Shown piece after piece: positions 44,801 to 56,800 of a stretch of DNA of 64,000 bases. A program made the translations under genes and the position numbers. The notes under the pieces are model-generated. The model had not been told where the DNA came from. It saw only the letters and a program-made list of their open reading frames with translations, and ran no database searches. The number at the start of each line of letters is the position of its first letter. Position 1 is the stretch's first letter. The stretch spans positions 134,904,266 through 134,968,265 of the forward strand of contig NC_089491.1 in the NCBI RefSeq assembly GCF_036850765.1, in the 5' to 3' direction. Origin of the DNA: Saccopteryx bilineata (lineage: Eukaryota > Chordata > Mammalia > Chiroptera > Emballonuridae).

Positions 44801-47800
44801 TGTACTGCCTCCAATTTACCTGTCTCGCTAATCTTTTTCTAGTGTCACTTACTCTTCTCCCCTGTTCCTTCCCCCTTGCCACATTAATTCTACCCTTTCC
44901 TCCTGCCTGAGGCCCATGATATATTTCTTCTTCATCTTGATATCATCTTACTGACTACTGTATATTCTTTCAGGCAACTGGTGGGAGGCTCCCAAGCCTT
45001 CTATCAGCGAGCACCCTATCCTGGGTCCCTGCCCTTACAGCAGCAGCAGCAACACTTGTGGCAGCAGCAGCAGCAAGCAACAGCAGCAAACTCTATGAGA
45101 CTTGCCATATCTACTCGCTTTCCATCAACTCCTGGGCCTGAACTTGGCCGCCAAGCCCTAGGTTCCCCCTTGGCAGGGCTTCCCACCCGCCTGCCTGGCC
45201 CTGGAGAGCCAGTGCCTGGTCCAGCTGGTCCTGCCCAGTTTATTGAGTTGCGGCATAATGTGCAAAAAGGACTAGGATCTGGGGGGGCTCCATTTCCTGG
45301 TCAGGGCCCCCCTCAGAGACCCCGATTTTACCCTGTAAGTGAGGACTCCCATCGACTGGCTCCTGAGGGGCTGCGTGGTCTAGCGATGTCAGGTATTCCC
45401 CCGCAGAAACCCTCAGTCCCACTGGCCCCTGAATTGAACCACAGCCTCCATCCAGCACCCCATACTAAGGGTCCTACCTTGCCCACTGGCTTGGAGCTGG
45501 TCAGCCGGCCCCCCTCAAGCACTGAGCTTGGCCGCCCCCCTCCTTTGGCTTTGGAAGCTGGGAAGTTACCCTGTGAGGACCCTGAGTTGGATGACGACTT
45601 TGATGCCCACAAGGCCCTGGAGGATGATGAGGAGCTTGCTCACTTGGGCTTGGGTGTGGATGTGGCCAAGGGAGATGATGAGCTGGGCACCTTGGAAAAC
45701 CTGGAGACCAATGATCCTCACCTGGATGATCTGCTCAATGGGGATGAGTTTGACCTACTGGCCTATACTGACCCTGAGTTGGACACTGGGGACAAGAAGG
45801 ACATCTTCAATGAGCACCTGAGGCTGGTGGAGTCAGCTAATGAAAAGGCTGAGCGGGAGGCCCTGTTGCGGGGAGTGGAGCCAGGACCCCTGGGCCCTGA
45901 GGAGCGCGCTCCCCCTGCTACTGATGCCACTGAGCCCCGTTTGGCACCTGTGCTCCCTGAGGTGAAACCCAAGGTGGAGGAGGGTGGGCGCCATCCTTCC
46001 CCTTGCCAGTTCACTATCACCACCCCCAAAGTAGAGCCAGCACCTGCTACCACTTCCCTAGGTCTGGGACTGAAGCCAGGACAGAGTGTGATGGGCAACC
46101 GGGACACACGGATGGGCACAGGACCCTTTTCCAGCAGTGGGCACACAGCTGAAAAGGGCCCCTTTGGAGCCACAGGAGGACCACCAGCTCACCTGCTAAC
46201 CTCTAGCCCACTGAGTGTCCCAGGAGGGTCCTCCCTGCTGGAAAAGTTTGAATTAGAGAGTGGGGCCCTGACCTTGCCTGGTGGACATGCAGCATCTGGG
46301 GATGAGCTGGACAAGATGGACAGCTCACTGGTAGCCAGTGAGCTACCCCTGCTCATTGAGGACCTTTTGGAGCATGAGAAGAAGGAGCTGCAGAAGAAGC
46401 AGCAGCTTTCAGCACAGCTGCAGCCTGCCCAGCAGCAGCAGCATTCTTTACTGTCCACACCAGGCCCTACCCAGGCCATGTCTTTATCACATGAGGGCTC
46501 TTCTAGTTTGGCTGGGTCCCAGCAACAACTTACCTTGGGACTCGGAGGCTCCCGACAGCCAGGTTTGGCCCAACCACTGATGCCCACCCAGCCACCAGCT
46601 CATGCTCTTCAGCAGCGCCTGGCCCCATCCATGGCCATGGTGTCCAACCAAGGTCATATGCTAAGTGGGCAGCATGGGGGGCAGGCAGGCTTGGTGCCCC
46701 AGCAGAACTCACAGCCAGTGCTGGCACAGAAGCCCATGGGTACCGTGCCTCCCTCCATGTGCATGAAACCCCAACAGCTGGCGATGCAGCAGCAGCTGGC
46801 TAACAGCTTCTTCCCAGATACAGGTAACCTCAGCTGAGGGCACTGGTACAGTTACTCAGGGGTGATCACTGTCACCAACAAATGGGCACTGAGGCTGACA
46901 ACTTAAGGTAATTTCATAGTTAATGGAGTTGGGACACAAGCTTTGACTGAATACCATACGAGTGTTGTAGGCAGAAATACTAGGTTTTAAGAAGGGAGGA
47001 ACAGTGCCTGGCATATAACAGGCATTCAGGTCTTTGAGTGAGTGAATGGGATGGATGCATGAAGTCTGATTGGCTTTGTAGCTGTAGTGAGACCAAAAGA
47101 TTAGGACTTGGAGAGAAGTTGTGCAAGAGAGAAAGCACTTGAGGTAGGTGAAAAGACTGGAGCACAGTTGAATGTGGAACAAAAGGGGCCATATTGGCAG
47201 GAAAGCCAATGGGGGATATTTGGAGACGGAGTGAAGTGGTTAGGCTGGAGTAGACATTGTATAGAGGGAAGTGAGGGGGTACTGCCATAGTTCTGGAGAG
47301 GTAAGAAGAAGGACCAAATTGAAGAAGACTTCAAATTATTAATAGCATTTATTGAGTAATTACTATTTGCAGTGTGCTGAGCACTTTACATTCATTATCT
47401 AATCACAACAAACTCATTAAACAGATACTATTACTATCTTTGATTATAGAAAAGGAAACCGAGCCATGGAGGTTTAGTAATTTGCCGAAGATCATATCAC
47501 TAACAGTTTGAATTTGGCCCTCAGATCCTCTTAACTGTGTTATTGCCTCAAAAGACCAGGGGAGGGAGTTTGTTTAGCCCTTTAAAAAGTGGGGAGTTGC
47601 CCTGGCCATTAGCTCAGTTGGTTAGAGTGTCATCTGGATATGCAGAGGTTGCTGGTTCAATCCCTGGTCAGGGTGCATACAGAAACATCTATGTTTGTCT
47701 TGCGCTCTTTTTTCTCTCTTTAAAAAAAAGTATTCTGAATGGTGTAAAGATACAGAATGTGCATAATTTTAAGAAGATGGAAGTTTTTTTGGGTTGCTTC

Positions 47801-50800
47801 TTTCTGTTTTTCCAGCATCTGGGACAGGCAGGTGAATAGGATATAGGTGATCCATGTCAGGCCCACAACAGCTCTGGCATCTAGGGCATTATCACAGGGC
47901 ATATATCTTGGGCTATACTAGTTGCTCTAAGAACACTACTTTTGAAGAATGCTTTCTAGGTCATAAAATGTACAGATAACTCTTAATGTGGGGTTAGGGG
48001 CGCTGACCCCCACATAGTCAAATCTGTGTTTAACTTTTGATTCCCCAAAAACTTAACTACTGATAGCCTACTGTCAACTGGAAGCCTTACCAGTAATATG
48101 AATGGTCAGTTAACATATTTTGTATGTTTTATGTATTATATGCTGTATTCTTACAATACAGTAAGCTGGAGAAAAGGAAATGTTGAGAAAATCAGGAAGA
48201 GAAAATACATTTACAGTATTTATTATAAAAAATCTGCATTGAACCCCTGCAGTTCAAATCCATGTTGTTCAGGGGTCAGCTATACTCCTATTTCCGTCAT
48301 ATGTAATCCTTTCAGTAGCTCCATGAGGTAGGCAGAGTAGGGAGTCATGATCTTTCCAAATAAAGGAGTAAACTGAGAGGCTCAGAGAGGTGAAATAACA
48401 TTGATATATTGGTTTAATAAATATTTACTGAGTACCTTTTCCTAACACTGTACAAGTAAAAACAGGGCCGCATATCCTACGAATAATAGAGCTGAGTCAC
48501 CCAAGCTACCTGGGTCCTAGTCCACTGGTCTTTCCATCATGCCATGCCTCTGTTTTGCTTGGCTTGGTAGAGATCAAGGTGTTGGAAGAAACCGCAGCCA
48601 TAGAATGGAGCATTGACCCAAATGCCTGGCTCACTTGGTTCTTCCCTCTCCAGACTTGGACAAATTTGCTGCAGAAGATATCATTGATCCGATTGCAAAG
48701 GCCAAGATGGTAGCTTTGAAAGGGATCAAGAAGGTGATGGCTCAGGGCAGCATTGGAGTGGCACCTGGTATGAACAGGTAAGACTTGGGTGGGGATGGTA
48801 GAGGTTGGTCCTTTCCTAGTCCTTCCTGATCTCCTTCTGTACTTATTCCACCTCTTTGCCTTTCAACTTTCCCCATTACCAACACATCTTCTTTGCTTGG
48901 GCAAATTAGGCAGCAAGTGTCTTTGCTAGCCCAGAGGCTCTCAGGGGGGACTGGCAGTGATCTGCAGAACCACGTGGCAGCAGGGAGTGGCCAGGTAAGT
49001 GGTCAGGTGGAAGTAAGAATTTGTGTCCCCTGCCATCGGGCCACCCTTTTTAGAGGCTTGTATGGAACAATAACCCCTTAGCAGTCTCTCTCATTGCAGG
49101 AGCGGAATGCTGGTGACCCCTCCCAGGCTCGTCCCAATCCACCTACTTTTGCCCAGGGAGTGATCAGTGAGTATGGGTTTGTGGAGGAGCCTAAAAGACA
49201 GTGGATAGGGGCATATGGAGGAAGAGGAATTGGGATCACTGTTTTGCAGGTCCTGACACCCAGCTTTCTTTTCCAGATGAGGCTGACCAGCGGCAGTATG
49301 AGGAGTGGCTGTTCCATACCCAACAGCTCCTACAGATGCAGCTGAAGGTGCTAGAGGAGCAGATTGGTGTGCACCGCAAATCCCGGAAGGCTCTGTGTGC
49401 CAAGCAGCGCACTGCCAAAAAGGCTGGCCGGGAGTTCCCAGAAGCTGATGCTGAGAAGCTGAAGCTGGTTACAGAGCAGCAGAGCAAGATCCAGAAACAG
49501 CTGGATCAGGTGAGGAAAGCAGGCTTCAGCTTAGCAACCAGGAGCCAGCCCGGAGGAGGGGTAGCATGGATAAGCATGCTTGAGGCTGACATCCCCAACC
49601 CTCCTCTATTAGGTGCGGAAGCAGCAGAAGGAGCACACGAATCTCATGGCAGAATATCGGAATAAGCAGCAGCAGCAACAGCAGCAGCAGCAACAGCAAC
49701 AACAACAGCAACACCAACAACACCAACAACACTCAGCTGTGCTGGCCCTTAGCCCTTCCCAGAGTCCTCGGCTACTCACCAAGCTCCCCAGTCAGCTGCT
49801 TCCTGGCCATGCGCTGCAGCCACCACAGGGGCCCCCTGGTGGACAAGCTACAGGTCTTCGCCTGCCCCCAGGGGGCATGGCACTACCTGGACAGCCTGGT
49901 GGTCCCTTCCTCAACACGACCCTGGCCCAACAGCAGCAACAGCAACATTCTAGTGCGGCTGGGCCCCTGACTGGCCCCTCAGGGGGCTTTTTTCCTGGCA
50001 ACCTTGCTCTTCGAGGTCTGGGACCTGATTCCAGGCTTTTGCAGGAAAGGCAGCTGCAGCTACAGCAGCAACGCATGCAGCTTGCCCAGAAACTGCAGCA
50101 GCAGCAGCACCACCACCACCACCACCACCTTCTAGGACAGGTGGCAATCCAGCAGCAACAGCAGCAGGGCCCGGGGGTACAGACAAACCAGGCTTTGGGT
50201 TCTAAGCCCCAGGGGCTTCTCCCTTCCAGTAGCCATCAGAGCCTCTTGGTCCAGCAGCTGTCTCCTCAACCACCCCAGGGGCCCCAGGGCATGCTGGGCC
50301 CTGCCCAGGTGGCAGTGTTGCAGCAGCAGCAACAACAGCACCCTGCAGCTTTGGGCCCCCAGGCTCCTCACAGGCAGGTGCTTTTGACCCAGTCTCGGGT
50401 GCCAAGTTCACCTCAGCTGGCACAGCAGAGTCAGGGCCTTATGGGACATCGGCTGGTCACAGCCCAGCAACAGCAACAGCAGCACCAACAGCAGGGATCC
50501 ATGGCAGGGCTTTCTCATCTTCAGCAGGGTCTGATGCCACATAGTGGACAGCCCAAACTTAGTGCTCCACCAATGCCCTCCTTGCAGCAGCAGCAGCAGC
50601 AACAGCAGCTACAGCAACAGCAACAACAGCAGCAACAACAGCAGCAGCTACAGCAACAACAGCAGCTGCAACAACAGCAACAGCAGCAGCTGCAACAACA
50701 GCAGCAGCTACAACAGCAGCAGCAATTACAGCAACAACAGCAACAGTTGCAACAGCAGCAACAGCAGCAGATAGGCCTCTTAAACCAGAGTCGAACTTTA

Positions 50801-53800
50801 CTGTCTCCTCAACAACAGCAGCAGCAGGTACCACTTGGTCCTGGAATGCCAGCCAAGCCTCTGCAACACTTTTCTAGCTCCGGAGCCCTGGGCCCAACCC
50901 TCCTCCTAACAGGGAAGGAACAAAGCATTATAGAGACTCCTCTTCCTCCAGAGGCCAGTGAGGGACCCTCCACACATCAGGGAGGGCCAGTAGCAATAGG
51001 GACTGCACCTGAGGCAGTGGCCGCTGAACCTGGGGAAGTAAAGCCCTCACTCTCTGGGGACTCACAACTCCTGCTTGTCCAACCCCAGAGCCAGCCTCAG
51101 CCTCAACCTAACTCTGGGCCACTGCAGCCACCTCTGAGGCTCCCAGGACAACAACAGCAGCAAGTTAACTTGCTCCACACAGCAGGTGTCGGAAGCCATG
51201 GGCAACCAAGCAGTGGATCATCTTCAGAGGCCTCTTCTATGCCACACCTGCTAGCCCAATCCTCTGTTTCCTTAGGGGAGCAGCCTGGGCCTTTGACTCA
51301 GAACCTCCTGGGCTCCCAACAGCCACTTGGACTAGAGCGGCCCTTGCAAAATAATGCAGGGCCGCAGGCTGCCAAACCAGGATCTGTCCCCCAATCTGGG
51401 CAGGGTTTGCCTGGGGCTGGAGCCATGCCTACAGTGGGTCAGCTTCGAGCACAGCTCCAAGGAGTTTTGGCCAAAAACCCACAGTTGCGGCACTTGAGTC
51501 CTCAGCAGCAGCAGCAGCTACAGGCACTCCTCATGCAGCGGCAGCTACAGCAGAGTCAGGCAGTACGCCAGACCCCACCCTATCAGGAGCCTGGGACTCA
51601 GCCTTCTCCCCTCCAGGGCCTCCTAGGCCGCCAAACCCAACTTGGGGGCTTCCCTGGATCCCAGACAGGCCCCCTGCAGGAGCTAGGGGCAGGGCTTCGA
51701 CTTCAGGGCCCACCCCGCCTCCCTGCCCCACATGGAGCCTTAGCAACTGGACCAGTCTTTGGTCCTGTCCATCCTACGCATCCACCATCCAGCCCACAGG
51801 AGCCAAAGAAACCATCACAATTACCATCCCCTAGCTCCCAGCACCCCTCTGAGGCCCAGCTCCCTTTTACCCAGCCAGGGACACCAAAACCCCAGGGGCC
51901 ACCCTTGGAGTTGCCTTCTGGGAGGGTCTCACCTGCTGCTGCCCAGCTTGCAGATACCTTCTTTGGCAAGGGGCTGGGACCTTGGGATCCCTCAGACAAT
52001 CTAGCAGAAGCCCAGAAGCTGGAGCAGAGCAGCCTGATACCTGGGCATCTGGAACAGGTGAATGGACAGGCGGTGCCCGAGCCATCCTATCTCAGCATCA
52101 AGCAGGAGCCTCGGGAAGAGCCATGTGCCCTGGGAGCCCAGGTGGTGAAGAGGGAGGCCAACGGGGAGCCAATAGGGGCAGCAGGTACCAGCAACCACCT
52201 CCTGCTGGCAGGCCCCCGCTCAGAGGCCGGGCATCTGCTCTTGCAGAAGCTTCTACGGGCAAAGAATGTGCAACTCAGCACTGGGCGGGGGCCCGAGGGG
52301 CTGCGAGCAGAGATCAACGGGCACATTGACAGCAAGTTGGCTGGGCTGGAACAGAAACTACAGGGTACCCCCAGCAATAAGGAGGTGAGTATTCCAGCTA
52401 GAGTGGAGCAGGTACGAGTGGGGCCTGGAACCTGGGGAAGAATGAGCAGGTCCTGGTCAAAGGGAAGAATGAGGGCTCTGAGGACAGCAGCCTTCACTGT
52501 GAGTTTATCTGGTTTAGGATACAGCAGCCAGGAAGCCTTTGACACCGAAGCCCAAGCGGGTACAGAAGGCAAGCGACAGGTTGGTGAGCTCCCGAAAGAA
52601 GCTGCGGAAGGAGGACGGGGTCAGGGCCAACGAGGCCTTGCTGAAACAGCTAAAACAGGTGACCCCCAGGAGCCAGTCCCCTGGTCCCAACCCAGGATAG
52701 AGGGCACCCTGACCCTCGGCTATGCAGTGGCAGAGAGGTACGCACTGCAGGTTTCCAACCTTGTCATCTTGCCCCTCCTAGGAGCTGTCCCTGCTGCCCC
52801 TAACAGAGCCTACAATCACCGCCAACTTTAGCCTTTTTGCTCCCTTTGGCAGTGGCTGCCCAGTCAATGGGCAGTGCCAGCTGAGGGGGGCCTTTGGAAG
52901 TGGGGTGCTGCCCACTGGTCCTGACTACTATTCACAGCTGCTTACCAAGGTCAGAAAGTGACAATACCTTTTGGGAATGATGAGGTTCTTGGGGAGGTGG
53001 AGGTGGGAGTGGAAGACTTAAGGAAGTTGCTGATGTAGTATGGGGCCAGGAGATTGTCCATCTCCCTCTGCCACCTTGCACACAACGCCCCACCCCACCC
53101 CCAGAATAACCTGAGTAACCCGCCGACACCACCCTCGTCGCTGCCCCCCACCCCACCCCCATCGGTGCAGCAGAAGATGGTAAATGGCGTCACTCCATCT
53201 GAAGAGCTGGGGGAGCACCCCAAGGATGCTGCCTCTTCCCGGGATACTGAAAGGACACTGAAGGGTAAGTCAAGAGCAGATTGAGCCTCTCCTGTAGTAG
53301 GATTTGGTGGTTGGGGTCCAAGCCAGTCAGAGTTCCCAGTCATATGATATGAGATAGAAAATGGTTGCATGTTGCCCTTTGTGCATACATGACTGGTACC
53401 TGAGATAGAAACAGCCTCTTCAGGACTGCTTTGTTGGAGACAAGGATGAACATCTGGAGTCTAGAGCCAAGGCAGTGAGAGAGATGGATGACAGGGAGAG
53501 TGTTAATGAAACTTTTGTTTATAATGAACAAACAGCCTTTGTGGATAGGGAACTACTGTCAGATCTGGATCTGAATCCTGGTTCCTGCGTTAATTTAGCC
53601 ATACTATTATAGCCCAGTAAGTTGGTTGAGTTGTGTGAGCCTGAGTTTCTTCACTATAGAATAGGTATTACAATACTTGCCTAATGGAGTCGTTAAAATA
53701 TAAATACAGAGTATACCTAAAGCCCAGGGCCTGACACATGGGAAATACTCAAATATAGCTCGTCTGCTCCAAAGTAGTAGATGGGTAGACAGTGGTCATG

Positions 53801-56800
53801 ATAGCTAAGCTAGATCTTATATTAGTTAGGACTGAAGTGTGGAGAAAGCACCATCCACTTTGGCTACCCTCAGCCTGACTTTCTTCTCCCTATCTACCCT
53901 TTAGATGCTTCAGAGGTGAAGAGTGTAGACCTGCTGGCCGCCTTGCCTACACCCCCTCACAATCAAACTGAGGATGTCAGGTGGGGGTTGGGCTGGAAAT
54001 GGGGATGAGGAATGGGGGTAGGGCACAGGTTGTCTCATTTTCCCTTTGACCAATAGTAGGTTTAAGTAATCTATGGTACTAATTAGTGATTAGTGATACC
54101 TACTATTATCTAGATGAGAAGGGCAGTCTGCAGGGCTATAGCAACAAATGTCTACTTTTGGTCCACAGGATGGAGAGTGACGAGGATAGTGATTCTCCTG
54201 ACAGCATTGTGCCGGCTTCATCCCCTGAGAGCATCCTAGGGGAGGAGACACCTCGTTTCCCTCAGCTGGGCTCAGGCCGGTGGGAGCAGGAAGACCGAGC
54301 TCTCTCTCCCGTCATTCCCATCATTCCTCGGGCCAGCATTCCAGGTATGGGCTGCCCTGAACATGGGCCAGGCCAGGCTGGCCTGGGTTGTCAGAGCCGG
54401 AGGAAAGGAGCAACTGGGACTTAACATAGATCCCTCTTTCTCATTTAGTCTTCCCAGATACCAAACCTTATGGGACCCTGGACTTGGAGGCCCCTGGAAA
54501 GCTGCCTGCCACGACTTGGGAAAAGGGCAAAGGAAGTGAGGTGTCAGTCATGCTGACAGTCTCTGCTGCGGCAGCCAAGGTGCGTCTTGGGGGCGTGCCT
54601 CAGGGTCCTAGGGGACGCTGAGCAGAGCGCAGGCCCTGGAGCTTGTCTGGGTAAATTTGGTCATTTAAAACTCTATACCGAGGCTCTACTGTGTGTAAAA
54701 ATCCTGGGCTAGTGACTATGGGATTAGAGTAAATGATGCTTTCAGGGGGTTCACAGTCCTGTGGTCAAGATACAAGTTAAATAAGCAGAAAGCAGACTAT
54801 ATAATGTGACATACACAAAAAACATCATGTTCCTGTCACATTTTATGAAACTTTTATTTTTTTTAATGTTAACAGTTTTGTTAAAGAAAGTGGGAAATCC
54901 CAGTTAAGACAACAAAATGGGGTTCCTTACTGTAAGACCCCTCAGCTTTAATTTGCTAATGTGTATCGCTGATCTCCCAAGTTGTGGCTATAATGTATTT
55001 CATTTCCTAAACTTAGTTGACACAGGCCCCTTTTTGCGGAGCTCCTGTTAATGCCCCCAGCACTTTGGGAAAGGCCTCTATAAAGCAAGTACATGAGAAG
55101 AGCTGGATGGCACAGGGGCTGGCCTGGCTGGCCACTTGAGGAGTTGTGTTCTAGGGGTCCTCGTCCCTACAAGCTGGACACACTTGGCCGACACAACTAT
55201 CCCCCTCCCCATCCCTGCTCTGGCAGAACCTGAATGGTGTGATGGTGGCAGTGGCAGAGCTGCTAAGCATGAAGATCCCCAATTCCTATGAGGTGCTCTT
55301 CCCAGAGACCGCTGCCCGGGCAGGCATTGACCCAAAGAAGGGGGAAGCTGAGGGCCCTGGTGAGTGTGGCAGGAAATTACCTTGGGATCTAAGGGGCAAA
55401 ATTCTGGTGGGAGGCTCTGACCCCTTCCTTCCTACAGGTGGGAAAGAAAAGAGTCTGGGAGGCAAGAGCCCAGAAGCTGGCCCTGACTGGCTGAAGCAGT
55501 TTGATGCAGTATTGCCTGGCTATACTCTCAAGAGCCAGCTAGATATCTTGAGCCTCTTCAAACAGGTGGGTCTGGGAAAGAAAAAGGGGTGGGTCTCTGG
55601 CTAGGCTAGAGATAACAGGGTTTTTGAGACAGTGGGATCTGGATGGGAGAAAGGAGAGGGCTAATGAAGTGAGGAGCTGGCACTAACCATACAGGGCTCC
55701 CACCTCCTCCACAGGAGAGCCCTGCCCCAGAGCCACCCACCCAACACAGCTACACCTACAATGTCTCCAATCTGGATGTTCGGCAACTCTCGGCCCCACC
55801 TCCTGAAGAACCCTCCCCACCTCCATCCCCCTTGGCACCCTCTCCTGCCAGTCCCCCTGCTGAACCCCTGGTTGAACTTCCAGCTGAACCCTCAGTTGAG
55901 CCACTAGTCCCCTCACCTCTGCCCTTGGCTTCATCCCCTGAATCTGCCCGGCCCAAGCCTCGAGCCCGGCCCCCTGAAGAAGGTGAAGATTCCCGACCCC
56001 CTCGGCTCAAGAAGTGGAAAGGGGTACGCTGGAAGCGGCTGCGGTTGCTGCTGACTATCCAGAAGAGCAGTGGGCGGCAGGAGGATGAGCGAGAAGTGGC
56101 AGAGTTTATGGAACAGCTTGGCACAGCCCTACGACCTGACAAGGTTCCTCGAGACATGCGGCGCTGCTGCTTCTGTCATGAAGAGGGTGATGGGGCCACT
56201 GACGGGCCCGCTCGCTTGCTGAACCTGGACCTAGACCTGTGGGTACACCTCAACTGTGCCTTGTGGTCCACGGAGGTCTATGAGACCCAGGGCGGGGCGC
56301 TGATGAATGTGGAGGTGGCCCTACACCGAGGACTGCTAACTAAGTGCTCCTTGTGCCAGCGCACTGGTGCCACCAGCAGCTGCAATCGCATGCGTTGTCC
56401 CAACGTCTACCATTTTGCCTGCGCCATTCGCGCCAAGTGCATGTTCTTCAAGGACAAGACCATGCTATGTCCAATGCATAAGATCAAAGGGCCCTGTGAG
56501 CAAGAGCTAAGCTCTTTTGCTGTCTTCCGGCGTGTCTACATTGAGCGAGATGAGGTGAAGCAAATCGCCAGCATCATCCAGCGGGGAGAGCGGCTACACA
56601 TGTTCCGGGTGGGGGGCCTTGTGTTTCATGCCATTGGACAGCTGCTCCCTCACCAGATGGCTGACTTCCACAGTGCCACTGCCCTTTATCCCGTGGGCTA
56701 TGAGGCAACACGCATCTACTGGAGTCTCCGCACCAACAACCGCCGCTGCTGCTACCGCTGCTCTATTGGTGAGAACAATGGGCGGCCAGAGTTTGTAATC

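Noticed and set aside
50559..50834. Alternate-frame polyserine/asparagine and polyalanine/valine ORFs over the polyQ tract
   Set aside because: They are frame shadows of CAG/CAA repeats in KMT2D exon 40.
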